A stretch of DNA of 64,000 nucleotides from SAR92 clade bacterium H455 (lineage in GTDB: Bacteria > Pseudomonadota > Gammaproteobacteria > Pseudomonadales > Porticoccaceae). The position numbers were made by a program, and so were the translations under genes. The notes below the pieces were generated by a model that searched no databases, was not told where the DNA came from, and worked only from the letters and a program-made list of their open reading frames with translations. Shown here piece by piece: positions 27,413-36,380 of the stretch. Position 1 is the stretch's first letter. Every line of letters starts with the position of its first letter. The DNA lies in NCBI GenBank assembly GCA_024802545.1, contig CP103416.1:930001-994000 (forward strand), written 5' to 3'.

Positions 27413-28048
27413 ATGAGCCATATACTTTCTCGAATTGATCGCCTGGAGTCCCTTGACGAAATTCGGCAATTGCCAGCGAAGTACTCCCTAGCCCTGGATA
27501 TGCGCGATTTAGATGCGCTGGTTAATCTGTTTCCCGAAGATGTGCGGGTTGGTAAAGGTATGCAGGGGCGGGCGCACTTTAAGCGCTGGATGGATGAAAC
27601 TCTGCGCGTCCAATTTTCCGGCACCTCTCACCATATCGGCAACCATATTATTGAATTTAATGATCCTGACCACGCCATAGGTGTTGTCTACTCAAAGAAC
27701 GAGCACGAGACAGCTCGCGCCGATGGCGGTATCGACTGGGTGATTATGCAAATGATCTACTGGGATCAATATGAGCGCATTGATGGTCGCTGGTATTTTC
27801 AACGCCGCTTACCCTGCTACTGGTATGCCACAGACCTCAATAACCCGCCGGTGGGTGAGCACAAAATGCGCTGGCCCGACCGCGACAATTACGACGGTGC
27901 CTTTCATGACCTGTGGCCCAGCTGGCAAGATTTTTGGGATAACCCGATTACCGAAGAGTTGCCAGCGGTGGCTGAGCCTGCACCACTTGAGCAGTTTTTG
28001 AAAACCATGCGCCGTGATAGCGGCGAGATCAGTATCCGAACGCGCTAA
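27413..28048 (+). CDS. NTF2-fold (SnoaL_4-like) protein coupled to the delta4-dehydrogenase
   Basis: 211 aa. The first ~140 residues show an NTF2/SnoaL_4 domain: IDRLESLDEIRQLPAKYSLALD with the Tyr24-x4-Asp29 spacing seen in BaiE-type dehydratases, His73/His74 in SGTSHHIGNH, and YERIDGRWYFQRR. The Asp106 equivalent of BaiE is not evident, and the ~60-residue C-terminal tail (rich in Trp, Asp and Pro) is extra. It starts 4 nt after the flavoprotein stop. Likely a hydratase, dehydratase or isomerase acting on the same steroid, but the reaction is not determinable. Confidence 0.65.
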   Translation: MSHILSRIDRLESLDEIRQLPAKYSLALDMRDLDALVNLFPEDVRVGKGMQGRAHFKRWMDETLRVQFSGTSHHIGNHIIEFNDPDHAIGVVYSKNEHETARADGGIDWVIMQMIYWDQYERIDGRWYFQRRLPCYWYATDLNNPPVGEHKMRWPDRDNYDGAFHDLWPSWQDFWDNPITEELPAVAEPAPLEQFLKTMRRDSGEISIRTR

Positions 28049-28110
28049 GGTGCAGCTTTTCCCGATTAAGAGTCAGATAAATAAAGCCTAAATAAAGGAA
28101 GGTTAGATAA

Positions 28111-29196
28111 ATGTTTGATGCACTTTTTACCCCGCTTCGCCTGGGTGATATTGAATTGCAAAATCGCTTTGTGATGGCGCCTATGACCCGCAGTCGAGCC
28201 AATCCCGATGACTCGGTATCGGACCTGCATGTTGAATACTATGCCCAGCGTGCCAGCGCCGGTTTGATTATTAGTGAAGGTATTCACCCTTCGCCAACCG
28301 GTAAAGGCTACACATTATCTCCCGGCCTCTACAGTGATCAGCAGCAGCTTCTATGGCGTGCCGTAACCGACGCAGTACACGACAAAGGCGGCCGCATCGT
28401 CGCCCAGATAATGCACTGCGGCCGAGTTGGACATCCAGACAATAAGGCGCCGGGCAGCGACCTGATTGGCCCCTCAGCGATCCCCTGCCAGACAGAGATT
28501 TACACGCCCAAGGGAATGCAGCCAATGCCGACCCCTAGAGCCATTGAAAGCGCTGAAATCCCCGGCCTTATCAGCGAGTATTGCCAAGCCGCAGAGCGCG
28601 CCATGGCAGCTGGATTTGACGGCATTGAGCTGCACTGCACCTCCGGTTATCTGCCAGCGCAGTTTTTATCCACCGGCAGCAACCAGCGCAGCGACAACTA
28701 TGGCGGCAGTTTAGACAATCGTCTGCGCTTTGTGCTCGAGCTCACCCAGGCACTTTGCGATACAGTGGGAGCTGGCCGAGTGGGTTTGCGCGTCTGCCCC
28801 GGCAACCCCTTTAATGACCTGCAGGATGAAGACCCCAGTGAAACCTTTACTGCACTGTTCCGCGCCTTGTCACCCATGGGTTTGGCCTATCTCCATGTTA
28901 TCCGCATGGCGTCCACCGGTATCGACAATATTGCTCTCGCCCAGCAGCACTTTAAGGGAGCACTGATTGTCAACGACAGCTACAGTCCTGAAGAGGCCAA
29001 CCAAGTGGTCGCGGATAAGGGTGCCGCCGCGGTATCCTTTGGCCGTGGTTTTATTGCCAACCCGGATTTTGTTGCGCGTGTGGCTAGCGGGACGCCACTG
29101 AGTAGAATGAACGGTAAAACACTCTACACGCCGGGTCCGGCAGGCTATATTGACTACCCGACAGCGGAGCAGACGAGTCTATTACAGAGCGAATAA
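28111..29196 (+). CDS. Old-yellow-enzyme family reductase with altered active-site pair (H-x-x-S)
   Basis: 361-aa FMN TIM-barrel reductase: FTPLRLGDIELQNRFVMAPMTR, AQIMHCGRVGH and SNQRSDNYGGS are classical NemA/OYE blocks. The substrate-carbonyl-binding pair of OYEs, normally H-x-x-N or H-x-x-H, reads LHCTSGY: His175 is kept but the partner is Ser178; Tyr180, the usual proton donor position region, remains. This should change hydrogen bonding to the ketone. The family reduces C=C bonds conjugated to carbonyls, so an ene-one steroid is a plausible substrate. It follows the NTF2 gene by 62 nt with an AAGGAAGG ribosome site. Confidence 0.8.
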   Translation: MFDALFTPLRLGDIELQNRFVMAPMTRSRANPDDSVSDLHVEYYAQRASAGLIISEGIHPSPTGKGYTLSPGLYSDQQQLLWRAVTDAVHDKGGRIVAQIMHCGRVGHPDNKAPGSDLIGPSAIPCQTEIYTPKGMQPMPTPRAIESAEIPGLISEYCQAAERAMAAGFDGIELHCTSGYLPAQFLSTGSNQRSDNYGGSLDNRLRFVLELTQALCDTVGAGRVGLRVCPGNPFNDLQDEDPSETFTALFRALSPMGLAYLHVIRMASTGIDNIALAQQHFKGALIVNDSYSPEEANQVVADKGAAAVSFGRGFIANPDFVARVASGTPLSRMNGKTLYTPGPAGYIDYPTAEQTSLLQSE

Positions 29197-29254
29197 TGCG
29201 CCGTGGCTGCAGCGGCAGGCGACTAAAAAATAATCAGAAAAAGAGGAAGAAATT

Positions 29255-30124
29255 ATGGCCATGCCTACGGATATTGGCATTATCGACTTGATGTTAGCGG
29301 TACCAAATGACGATACATCCAATTACTACGACTTTATTAAGCCTCTGCTGATGGATGAGCAGAGTCGCCAAATGTTTAAAATGCCGGCGCAGTATATGTT
29401 TAAAGATGTGCCCAAGACTGGTGTGCAGGACGACTATATCGCCTATACCCTGGCCAAGATGGATGAGTTTGGCATTGAAAAAGCCATGCTCGGTGTCGAT
29501 GAAAATCAATATTTCACTCAGAATGAAGCGGTGTTAAAGCACCCTGATCGCTTTTTTGCCTGTTATGACTGCAACCCGAATAATGGTATGGAAGAGGTGC
29601 GAAAAATCCGTCGCCTTAAAGAGCTTTACGATATCAAAGCAGTCACTGCTTTTCCCTCGGGCCTGTGTCCTCAGGTGTCACTGAGCGATAAAAAATGGTA
29701 TCCAATCTTTGTTGCCTGTATAGATCTAGATATTCCCTTCTGCCCCTGTGTTGGTGTGCCCGGTCCGCGAATTCCCATGGAGCCGCAAAAGGTTGAACAC
29801 CTCGATGAGATCTGTTGGTTCTTCCCTGATTTGCGCGTGGTGATGCGCCATGGCGGCGAGCCCTGGACGGAGTTGGCGTGGAAGTTAATGCTCAAATACC
29901 CCAACCTCTATTATATGACCAGCGCTTTTGCACCCAAGCATTATCCAGCAGATATTGTTAAGTTCGCCAACACGCGGGGGGCAGATAAGGTTATGTATGC
30001 AGGCTATTTCCCCATGGGCCTGTCTCTGGAGCGGATTTTTGGCGATATGCCAAATGTGCCCTTTAAGGAAGAGGTCTGGCCTAAGTTTCTCCGTGAGAAT
30101 GCAAAAAAGGTGTTCAAGCTCTAG
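29255..30124 (+). CDS. Amidohydrolase-2-fold protein lacking most metal ligands
   Basis: 289 aa, TIM-barrel amidohydrolase_2 (ACMSD-like) layout: ...FGIEKAMLGVD, HPDRFFACYDCNP, PDLRVVMRHGGEPW, and a closing helix LRENAKKVFKL as in family members. But the N-terminal H-x-H is missing (IIDLMLAVP), the mid-barrel His is replaced (FCPCVGVPGPR), and the usual GSDYP Asp motif reads AGYFPMG. Only the RHGG His remains. The protein is otherwise complete and uninterrupted, so this is a diverged, probably metal-independent subfamily and not a decayed gene. It ends the operon running from 25918. Substrate unknown; possibly a decarboxylase/lyase-type or binding role on steroid intermediates. Confidence 0.65.
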   Translation: MAMPTDIGIIDLMLAVPNDDTSNYYDFIKPLLMDEQSRQMFKMPAQYMFKDVPKTGVQDDYIAYTLAKMDEFGIEKAMLGVDENQYFTQNEAVLKHPDRFFACYDCNPNNGMEEVRKIRRLKELYDIKAVTAFPSGLCPQVSLSDKKWYPIFVACIDLDIPFCPCVGVPGPRIPMEPQKVEHLDEICWFFPDLRVVMRHGGEPWTELAWKLMLKYPNLYYMTSAFAPKHYPADIVKFANTRGADKVMYAGYFPMGLSLERIFGDMPNVPFKEEVWPKFLRENAKKVFKL

Positions 30125-30153
30125 GGCTAACTTGCAAATATTACAGCTAATAA

Positions 30154-30186
30154 AAAACCCCAATAAGGCATTCTCATTGGGGTTTT
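30154..30186. terminator. Bidirectional intrinsic terminator
   Basis: AAAACCCCAAT (30154-30164) pairs with ATTGGGGTTTT (30176-30186), an 11-bp stem with an 11-nt loop and A/T tails on both sides. It separates the amidohydrolase-like gene from the convergent MaoC gene, whose stop codon begins two bases beyond it. Confidence 0.88.
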
Positions 30187-30187
30187 A

Positions 30188-30646
30188 TTAGGGATACATT
30201 AAACTGATGGTGTCGACAACACAGGCTGGCCTCTCGCTGCCCTCGACAAAAACACTGACTCTGACAATCATACGAACACCACCTTTTGCCTCATCCACAG
30301 ACAGCACCTCACCGCTGGCGAAGACCTTAGAATCGACCGGAACTGTTGCGGGAAAGCGGATATTATCAGCACCGTAATTGACCCCCATGGAGAAGTTCTC
30401 TGTGCGAATTAACTCGGGCAAAAACAGATTTGCCAGGGACAATGTCAGGTAGCCATGGGCGATAGTTGTACCAAAGGGACCCTCGGCAGCTTTTAAGGGG
30501 TCCACATGGATCCACTGGTGATCTCCAGTGGCGTTGGCAAATTGATCAATACGGGTCTGGTCGACAATGATCGACTCTGTGGGGCCGAGCTGATGGCCGA
30601 CAAAATCAAACAAATCCTTGGGGCTGTTGGCGAGAAGAGTGGCCAT
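30188..30646 (-). CDS. MaoC-family (R)-enoyl-CoA hydratase
   Basis: 152 aa from ATG 30646 (MATLLANSP), preceded by AAGGAATC; a start 11 codons further upstream is open but lacks a ribosome site. The hot-dog hydratase motif is clear: FANATGDHQWIHVDP (catalytic Asp and His) then GTTIAHGYLTLSL. It hydrates 2-enoyl-CoAs to (R)-3-hydroxyacyl-CoAs. Monocistronic and divergent from an SDR gene at 30786. In a steroid context it could serve side-chain or ring-fragment beta-oxidation; the substrate is not indicated. Confidence 0.85.
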   Translation of the reverse strand: MATLLANSPKDLFDFVGHQLGPTESIIVDQTRIDQFANATGDHQWIHVDPLKAAEGPFGTTIAHGYLTLSLANLFLPELIRTENFSMGVNYGADNIRFPATVPVDSKVFASGEVLSVDEAKGGVRMIVRVSVFVEGSERPACVVDTISLMYP

Positions 30647-30785
30647 AAAAGATTCCTTATTTTTCTCAAAGTTTAACACCGTCGCTGAGATTGCTGGGAC
30701 CTGTTTCTGCTGCTTTAGTCCGTTCGCATTACGCCAGTGCTGCTGGGATACCGCTAGAATGATGATTCAGTAAAAGGGGCATAGA

Positions 30786-31562
30786 ATGAAATTATCAGAG
30801 CAGTCAAAAGGTCGTCTTAAGGGCAAGGTTGCTTTAGTAACTGGCGCTGCTCGGGGTGTCGGATTTGCCACAGCGCAGGGCTTTTGCCATGAGGGTGCTA
30901 CGGTCTTGATGACCGACATTAACAGCGAGCAGGGTGAAGCGGCCGCGGCGCAAATCGGCGCGCGGTTTATGTCGCTGGATGTGGCCCAAGAGGCGGACTG
31001 GCAGCGCTGTGCGGCATTGATCGCCGAGGATTACGGCAGGCTCGATATACTGGTGAACAACGCTGCGATATTGCGTTCCAGCGATATCTTGCAGGAGTCG
31101 TTGCAGCAGTGGCGGGAGGTTATGGCGGTCAACGCCGACAGCGTGTTCTTAGCAATTCACTACCTGTTGCCGATCATCACGGCCAGCGGCGCTGGCTCAA
31201 TTATCAATATGTCCTCTTCCTCAGCGCTGATGGGTATGCCGCACTTTTGCGCCTACACCGCGGCCAAGGCAGCAGTGCGCAATCTGACGATGAGTACAGC
31301 GGTACTCTGCAAGCAGCAGGGCAGTGGGGTGCGCTGTAACTCGGTTCATCCAGATGGCATTAACACCAAAATGGCGCGGGAGATTGCTGCGGATATGCCC
31401 GCAGACGTAATCGCAGGCTATCAGCGCACGGCGCCGTTTATTTGCCAGCCCGAGGATGTTGCCAACACCCTATTATTTTTGGCCTCTGACGAGTCGCGAC
31501 ATATCAATGGCGCTGCAATCTGTTTGGACAATACGGCGACCATTCATCCGCCCTACCTGTAG
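30786..31562 (+). CDS. SDR, 3-beta/17-beta-hydroxysteroid dehydrogenase-like
   Basis: 258 aa. TGAARGVGFATA (NAD loop), NNAAILRSSD, SIINMSSSSALMG, YTAAKAAVRNL. The C-terminal part CNSVHPDGINTKMA and LLFLASDESRHINGA parallels the 3-beta/17-beta-HSD of Comamonas testosteroni (NSIHPDGIYTPMM, LFLASDES), which supports a hydroxysteroid substrate better than for a generic SDR. It heads a two-gene unit with the SDR at 31571 (8 nt gap). Confidence 0.72.
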   Translation: MKLSEQSKGRLKGKVALVTGAARGVGFATAQGFCHEGATVLMTDINSEQGEAAAAQIGARFMSLDVAQEADWQRCAALIAEDYGRLDILVNNAAILRSSDILQESLQQWREVMAVNADSVFLAIHYLLPIITASGAGSIINMSSSSALMGMPHFCAYTAAKAAVRNLTMSTAVLCKQQGSGVRCNSVHPDGINTKMAREIAADMPADVIAGYQRTAPFICQPEDVANTLLFLASDESRHINGAAICLDNTATIHPPYL

Positions 31563-31570
31563 AGATTATT

Positions 31571-32341
31571 ATGAAACGATTTGAAGGGCGTTGCGCCATT
31601 GTCACTGGTGGCGCCGGCAATATAGGTCAGGAAATTACCCGCTACCTGTTGAGTGAAGGTGCGGATGTGGTTATCTGTGGCCGTCGTGAACCCGCCGAAG
31701 CTGTAGTTGCCAGTGGTAGGCAAGCCCTGTTTGTGCAGGCGGATATTCGGCAGGCAGAGCAGTCACAGCGAGTTATCGATGCTGCTCTAGCCGCCTTTGG
31801 GCGTCTCGATATACTGGTCAATAATGCCGGCGGCAGTCCGCCGGTCGAGTCGGCAACGGCGTCGCCGAACCTCACTGAGAAGCTGGTGAAACTCAACTTA
31901 ATTGCTCCGCTGGTGATGTCGCAGCAGGCCTACGCCGCCCTCAGTGCCGGTGATGTTCCGGGCAGTATTATAAATATTTCCAGTGTTAGTGCAGTGCGTT
32001 CCTCACCTGGTACTGCGGCCTATGGAGCTGCTAAGGCTGGGCTTTTAAATGCCACCCAATCCCTGGCCATGGAGTGGGGGCCAAAGGTGCGCGTCAATGG
32101 TCTGGTGGTGGGGCTGGTTTATCACCCTGGAGGAGAAGTCCACTACGGTGGCGCTGAGGGGTTTAAGCGGGTCGCGGACATGTTGCCCATGGGGCGCATG
32201 GCCGAGCCGAAGGACATTGCCAAGGCAGTAGTCTATCTGTGCTCGGACGATGCATTTTATGTTTCAGGTGCCAGTCTCGAAGTGCATGGTGGCGGCGAAG
32301 TGCCGGTGTTTCTGCATCTTGCTAGAGAGGCCGCAGAGTAA
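31571..32341 (+). CDS. SDR oxidoreductase, substrate unknown
   Basis: 256 aa classical SDR: TGGAGNIGQEI, NNAGGSPPVES, the catalytic Ser in INISSVSAVRSS, and YGAAKAGLLN. After the catalytic Lys the usual PG motif is replaced by NGLVVGLVYHPGGE, which changes the nicotinamide-side loop. The C-terminus VSGASLEVHGGGEVP is standard. Co-transcribed with the 3-beta/17-beta-HSD-like gene, so it is likely to act on another hydroxyl/ketone of the same compound. Confidence 0.72.
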   Translation: MKRFEGRCAIVTGGAGNIGQEITRYLLSEGADVVICGRREPAEAVVASGRQALFVQADIRQAEQSQRVIDAALAAFGRLDILVNNAGGSPPVESATASPNLTEKLVKLNLIAPLVMSQQAYAALSAGDVPGSIINISSVSAVRSSPGTAAYGAAKAGLLNATQSLAMEWGPKVRVNGLVVGLVYHPGGEVHYGGAEGFKRVADMLPMGRMAEPKDIAKAVVYLCSDDAFYVSGASLEVHGGGEVPVFLHLAREAAE

Positions 32342-32379
32342 GATCTGGAGCTGTTGCCCAGTCCAAGGATAAAAACATC

Positions 32380-34518
32380 TCAGGTCTGAGGCTGTAACAG
32401 CCCACTCACCGCGGTGCGGGCATCGTGAATGGCGCCATCGAGATAACCAATTGAGCGGCAGTCACCGATGGTTGTCACCCCATACCCAGCTTTACTGATC
32501 AGCTCGCTGACACTAGTGTCGGCGTCAGCCCCCTGGGCAATAATCACCTGATCAGCCTTGATGCAGTGCTTTTGCTCTTTGTGTTCGTAGTGCACCCCAG
32601 CTTTATCAATATGACTGACCATGGCTTTGGTCAGCATATTGCAGCCGTGTTCGCGCAACAGGTGAATTACCCGTGCCCGGCGCACAATGCTGAGCTCGGG
32701 AGAGAGAGTGGCACTGGGTTCTAAAACTGTGACGCGACGGCGTCGCTCGACTAAAAACTCGGCAATTTCAATGCCCACCAAACCGCCGCCAACAATCACT
32801 ATATCTTTCTGCAGCGGCATCCATAGGTGGCTTAGGACGCGCACCCAGCTAATGTTATTGGTCAGGCCCAGGGCTTGGGATGTTGCCACCAAGGCGCGCT
32901 TAATCGGGTTGAGCTTTTTCAGTCCACGATCATCGCCGCCGAGCAGCAGACCGCGCATCTCTTCGCCGTCAAATACATGTTTGAGATTTTTTCCGGCAAT
33001 TTCCGGCGCTTCGCGCTTGGCACCCGTGGCAACAATAACATGATCTGGATTGAGCGCTTCCAGGGCGGCGATATTGATTGGGCTGTTAAGTCGCACATCC
33101 ACTTTTAGTCGCTGCAGTTCGCCGGATAAATAGTCGATTAAACCAGCGTTCGGCTCATAGGCGAGCGCGGCAATGCGTGCAGTACCCCCCAATTGCGGCT
33201 CTTTTTCAAACAGCGTTACCTGGTGCCCGGCAGTGGCCAGTAGTCGCGCCGCCTCCATGCCTCCGGGGCCACCGCCTACTACGCTGAAGCGCCTGCCTGT
33301 GTCAGTACTGCTGGCAATTAGATCACCTTTGTACTCGCGACCGACATCAGTGTTGACTGCGCAGAGCATGGGTTTATTAATAAAAATTTGGCTGACGCAG
33401 ATATAACAGTAGATGCAGGGTCTAATGCTCCGGGCCATGCCGGCAGCACTTTTATTGGGTAATTCGGGGTCGGCAATCAGTTTGCGGCCGAGACCGAGAA
33501 AGTCATATTTATGATTGGCGATATCCTTGGCGGCGCTGTCCAGTTCAATGCGGCCGACGGCGATCACTGGTATATCGAGCTCACGTTTAACCTGCTCGCT
33601 AAAAGGTACATAGGCGGATGGCTGGTGAACCAGGGGCGCTTCAGTGAAGGCGATGCCTTTTTGCGTGTCACTATAGGCGCTGACATCAATGGCATCTGCA
33701 CCAGCCTGTTGGGCGAGTTTGGCAGCGGCAATAAAATCGTCTGGCGTAATACCGTTTTCGACGCGATATTCCTTGGCGTCGAGGCGAATAATGATCGGGA
33801 ATTCAGAGCCCACTGCAGCACGCACAGCGCGAACAATCTCCACCATCAAACGCGCGCGGTTTTCCACCGAGCCGCCGTATTTGTCGTCGCGCTGGTTGGT
33901 TGCGGGTGAAAGGAAGCTGGAGATCACATAGCCGTGACCGCCATGTATTTCAATGCCGTCAAAGCCGGCTATAACTGCGCGTTTTGCTGCACTGACAAAG
34001 TCATTCACCAGGTTGTCAATATCGCCCTGATCCATAACGTGGTAGCGCGGCCCTTTGCCGTCTGGTCCACCCATTTTAATAAAGTTGCCGAGTTCCTCAC
34101 GAGTCAGCAATGGCATCATGTCATTGCGGCTTTTTCCTGGTATGGAGGGGACTAATATAGGTCGCCCTGCAATGGTATCCTCCTGGGATACCTTGCCACT
34201 GTGGTTGAGCTGAGCAGCAATTTTGCAGTCGTATTGATGGACTTTGGAGGTGAGTTCCCTCAGACCAGGTAGAAAGCAGTCATCTGAAAACCCCACCATA
34301 TTCGGCATGGAACAGCCTGCTGGCCAGCTCACCGAGGTGGTTTCTAAAATCAGCAGTCCGGCACCGCCCTTGGCTCGGGCCTCGTAATAGGCAATTAGCT
34401 GTTCACCGCAGTGACCCTCAGCAGTAGCATAGTTAGAACCCATTGCGGCCAAGACAAAGCGATTTTTTAATTGCATTGTGCCGATGTTGGCTGGGCTGTT
34501 TAAAATTGCGTGGCTCAT
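32380..34518 (-). CDS. BaiCD/FadH-like flavo-iron-sulfur enoate reductase
   Basis: 712 aa in three parts. An N-terminal OYE TIM barrel (NRFVLAAMGSNYA, HGGHGYVISSFL, SPATNQRDDKYGGS); a [4Fe-4S] cysteine cluster (CIYCYIC followed by a Cys 12 residues on); and a C-terminal FAD/NAD module with FSVVGGGPGGMEAARLLA and IVIVGGGLVGIEIAEFL. This is the layout of 2,4-dienoyl-CoA reductase and of the bile-acid enoate reductases BaiCD/BaiH. It reduces C=C bonds conjugated to a carbonyl. With a BaiE-like dehydratase in the same window, a delta4,6 or delta6 3-oxo steroid is a good candidate substrate. It shares a 4-nt overlap with the membrane-protein gene upstream. Confidence 0.8.
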   Translation of the reverse strand: MSHAILNSPANIGTMQLKNRFVLAAMGSNYATAEGHCGEQLIAYYEARAKGGAGLLILETTSVSWPAGCSMPNMVGFSDDCFLPGLRELTSKVHQYDCKIAAQLNHSGKVSQEDTIAGRPILVPSIPGKSRNDMMPLLTREELGNFIKMGGPDGKGPRYHVMDQGDIDNLVNDFVSAAKRAVIAGFDGIEIHGGHGYVISSFLSPATNQRDDKYGGSVENRARLMVEIVRAVRAAVGSEFPIIIRLDAKEYRVENGITPDDFIAAAKLAQQAGADAIDVSAYSDTQKGIAFTEAPLVHQPSAYVPFSEQVKRELDIPVIAVGRIELDSAAKDIANHKYDFLGLGRKLIADPELPNKSAAGMARSIRPCIYCYICVSQIFINKPMLCAVNTDVGREYKGDLIASSTDTGRRFSVVGGGPGGMEAARLLATAGHQVTLFEKEPQLGGTARIAALAYEPNAGLIDYLSGELQRLKVDVRLNSPINIAALEALNPDHVIVATGAKREAPEIAGKNLKHVFDGEEMRGLLLGGDDRGLKKLNPIKRALVATSQALGLTNNISWVRVLSHLWMPLQKDIVIVGGGLVGIEIAEFLVERRRRVTVLEPSATLSPELSIVRRARVIHLLREHGCNMLTKAMVSHIDKAGVHYEHKEQKHCIKADQVIIAQGADADTSVSELISKAGYGVTTIGDCRSIGYLDGAIHDARTAVSGLLQPQT

Positions 34519-35039
34519 GCTTGACTCCCTTGTGCCGGCGCAAGATCAGCGCGCAAACCGACAAATAGCATAGGCAATACAGTGATTGCGGCCAAACAGC
34601 CGGCCCAGAGACCTTTAAAAATAGCGTACTCCATAGGTGTAAATAGACTGGCCCCGACAATCCAAAGCAGTAGCAGGGTTAGAGGAGCAACAACCAGTAG
34701 GCCGAGCAAGCCAAAATAAATGCCATTTAGCCACAGCGACTGAGGAAAACGGTTGAGTAATCGCAGTATGGGCGACGAACTACTGTCGCAGTACCAGGGC
34801 TGAATTATGCCTTTGCGCACTTTACGACGCTGCAGGGGGATCACGATCATCGCTACAATCCAGGGCAAAATAAGCGCCGTGGCCAGAATATCACCGCCAA
34901 AGCTGTGCTCGCCCCACCAGGTTAAGTCGGCCTTTGCTTTAATCAGATACCAACAGATCACAGCATTGAAAAAGGCGTTTGTTAATCCATTTGTAGTAAC
35001 TTCGCGACGCAAATAGGGTTGGTAGCTCGAATCGATCAT
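34515..35039 (-). CDS. Four-helix membrane protein of unknown function
   Basis: 174 aa from ATG 35039 (MIDSSYQPYLRREV); the frame is open for 36 more codons upstream without a good ribosome site. Four hydrophobic segments by eye, around residues 20-34, 50-69, 104-129 and 143-161, with a basic loop (RRKVRKG) after the second. No family recognised. It overlaps the enoate reductase start by 4 nt, so the two proteins are probably made together; a membrane anchor, electron-transfer partner or transporter for the reductase are all possible. Divergent from the AraC-type gene. Confidence 0.65.
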   Translation of the reverse strand: MIDSSYQPYLRREVTTNGLTNAFFNAVICWYLIKAKADLTWWGEHSFGGDILATALILPWIVAMIVIPLQRRKVRKGIIQPWYCDSSSSPILRLLNRFPQSLWLNGIYFGLLGLLVVAPLTLLLLWIVGASLFTPMEYAIFKGLWAGCLAAITVLPMLFVGLRADLAPAQGSQA

Positions 35040-35159
35040 GTCACTATAGACTCTGTCAAATAGCGTCAATATACCGAACTCTGTGGCTTTCGCTAGAGCA
35101 CAAAAATTCGTTTTTATTGACAAATTCTCTCGACATGAAAATAACAAGAGAGGTGAGTC

Positions 35160-36248
35160 ATGGTTGATATTAATGTTGCTGCGAGCACGTTTAATCGGCT
35201 GATCGACTACATCGAGAATATTGGTCTAGATATTGATGCAATTGCAGCTGCGGCAGATGTTGATGTCGCTCGTTTGGCGTTGCTTGACGATGATACTCCC
35301 CTCTCAAGTATTAAATATTCTGCCCTTTATCGCGAATTGGTAAAGGCAATGCAAAAAACTAACCCTCATATTCCCTGGGGCGGTGGGCTGGGCACAGAGT
35401 CCTTTGAGATGATGTGTTACGCGCTAATGGGTTGCGCCACATTGGGTGAAGCTCTGGATCGCGCTCAGCGCTTTGAAGAAATGATGCGCCCTCTGACCGG
35501 AAGGCAGTTGCGTCTTGAAGTTGGCACCGATCAAGCCAGTCTGCACTACAGTTTCGACACCCAAAACGTCTCCGCCCTCTTTGTTCCCCCTTCATGGAAA
35601 TTAGCCAGCACTTTTGACACAGTTACCATGGCCTCTGGCCTGCTTGTCTGGCATGCATTTTGTGGTTGGTTGACCGGTCATTCGATCCAGGCTACCCGTG
35701 TAGAGGTTGCTCGACCCAGTATAGGTTCATCCTATGCCTGCAATATGGAAGAAATGCTTGGTTGCCCAATCACCTTCTCCGCCGCGGCCAATCGTATTGT
35801 TTTTCCCCGCGATACGCTTGAACTTCGAGTGGTGCAAAATACGGCCTCGCTGCAGCCATTTCTCGACACCACCGTTTTCCAGCTAAGCATGATCGAGCGT
35901 CAGCCGAGTTCAGCGGCCGAGGCCATCAAACAGCTGATTGGCTTCGATTTCAAAACTGGCGTGCCGTCTTTTTCTGAAATTGCTCACCGCCTGCATATGT
36001 CAGAGTCGAGTCTGCGCCGGCGTCTGTTGAAGGAGAAAATTTCTTATCAGCTGATAAAAGATGAAGTGCGCTGCAAATTAGCAATTGACTGCCTCGGAGA
36101 TGCCAGTCGCAAAATCAATGATATAGCGGACGAGCTGGGATTTACTGAGCCGAGCTCATTTGTGCGCTCTTTTCGCCACTGGACTGGGCACACGCCAAAA
36201 GCTTATCGGCAAAATATTTTAAAACTCAAAACCACCGATGCGGCATAG
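35160..36248 (+). CDS. AraC-family regulator (arabinose-binding-like N-terminal domain)
   Basis: 362 aa. The ~240-residue N-terminus, with GTESFEMMCYALMGCATLGEAL, is the AraC_N/'arabinose-binding' domain found in OruR/ArgR-type regulators. The C-terminus has two HTHs, IAHRLHMSESSLRRRL and IADELGFTEPSSFVRSFRHWTG. It is divergent from the membrane-protein/enoate-reductase operon, with 120 nt between starts, and upstream of an NTF2 gene and a TonB receptor, so it probably controls one or both. Ligand presumably a steroid or sterol acid (inference). Confidence 0.82.
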   Translation: MVDINVAASTFNRLIDYIENIGLDIDAIAAAADVDVARLALLDDDTPLSSIKYSALYRELVKAMQKTNPHIPWGGGLGTESFEMMCYALMGCATLGEALDRAQRFEEMMRPLTGRQLRLEVGTDQASLHYSFDTQNVSALFVPPSWKLASTFDTVTMASGLLVWHAFCGWLTGHSIQATRVEVARPSIGSSYACNMEEMLGCPITFSAAANRIVFPRDTLELRVVQNTASLQPFLDTTVFQLSMIERQPSSAAEAIKQLIGFDFKTGVPSFSEIAHRLHMSESSLRRRLLKEKISYQLIKDEVRCKLAIDCLGDASRKINDIADELGFTEPSSFVRSFRHWTGHTPKAYRQNILKLKTTDAA

Positions 36249-36380
36249 ATTGACTCCGCCTGATTTCATCGGGTGACGCGTTTGGTCTATTAAGTTGACA
36301 GATTTTGTACTGTCGATCCTGATCTCAGCTCGGTAACTTGGGTGGCAGAATAAGAAAAAAACAAAAGTCAGAGAATTTCA

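Noticed and set aside
27413-28048. Classical ketosteroid isomerase identity for the NTF2-fold protein
   Set aside because: It lacks the PIDHF/VVSMRALFG-type C-terminus seen in the fragment at 1-92 and has a long extra tail.
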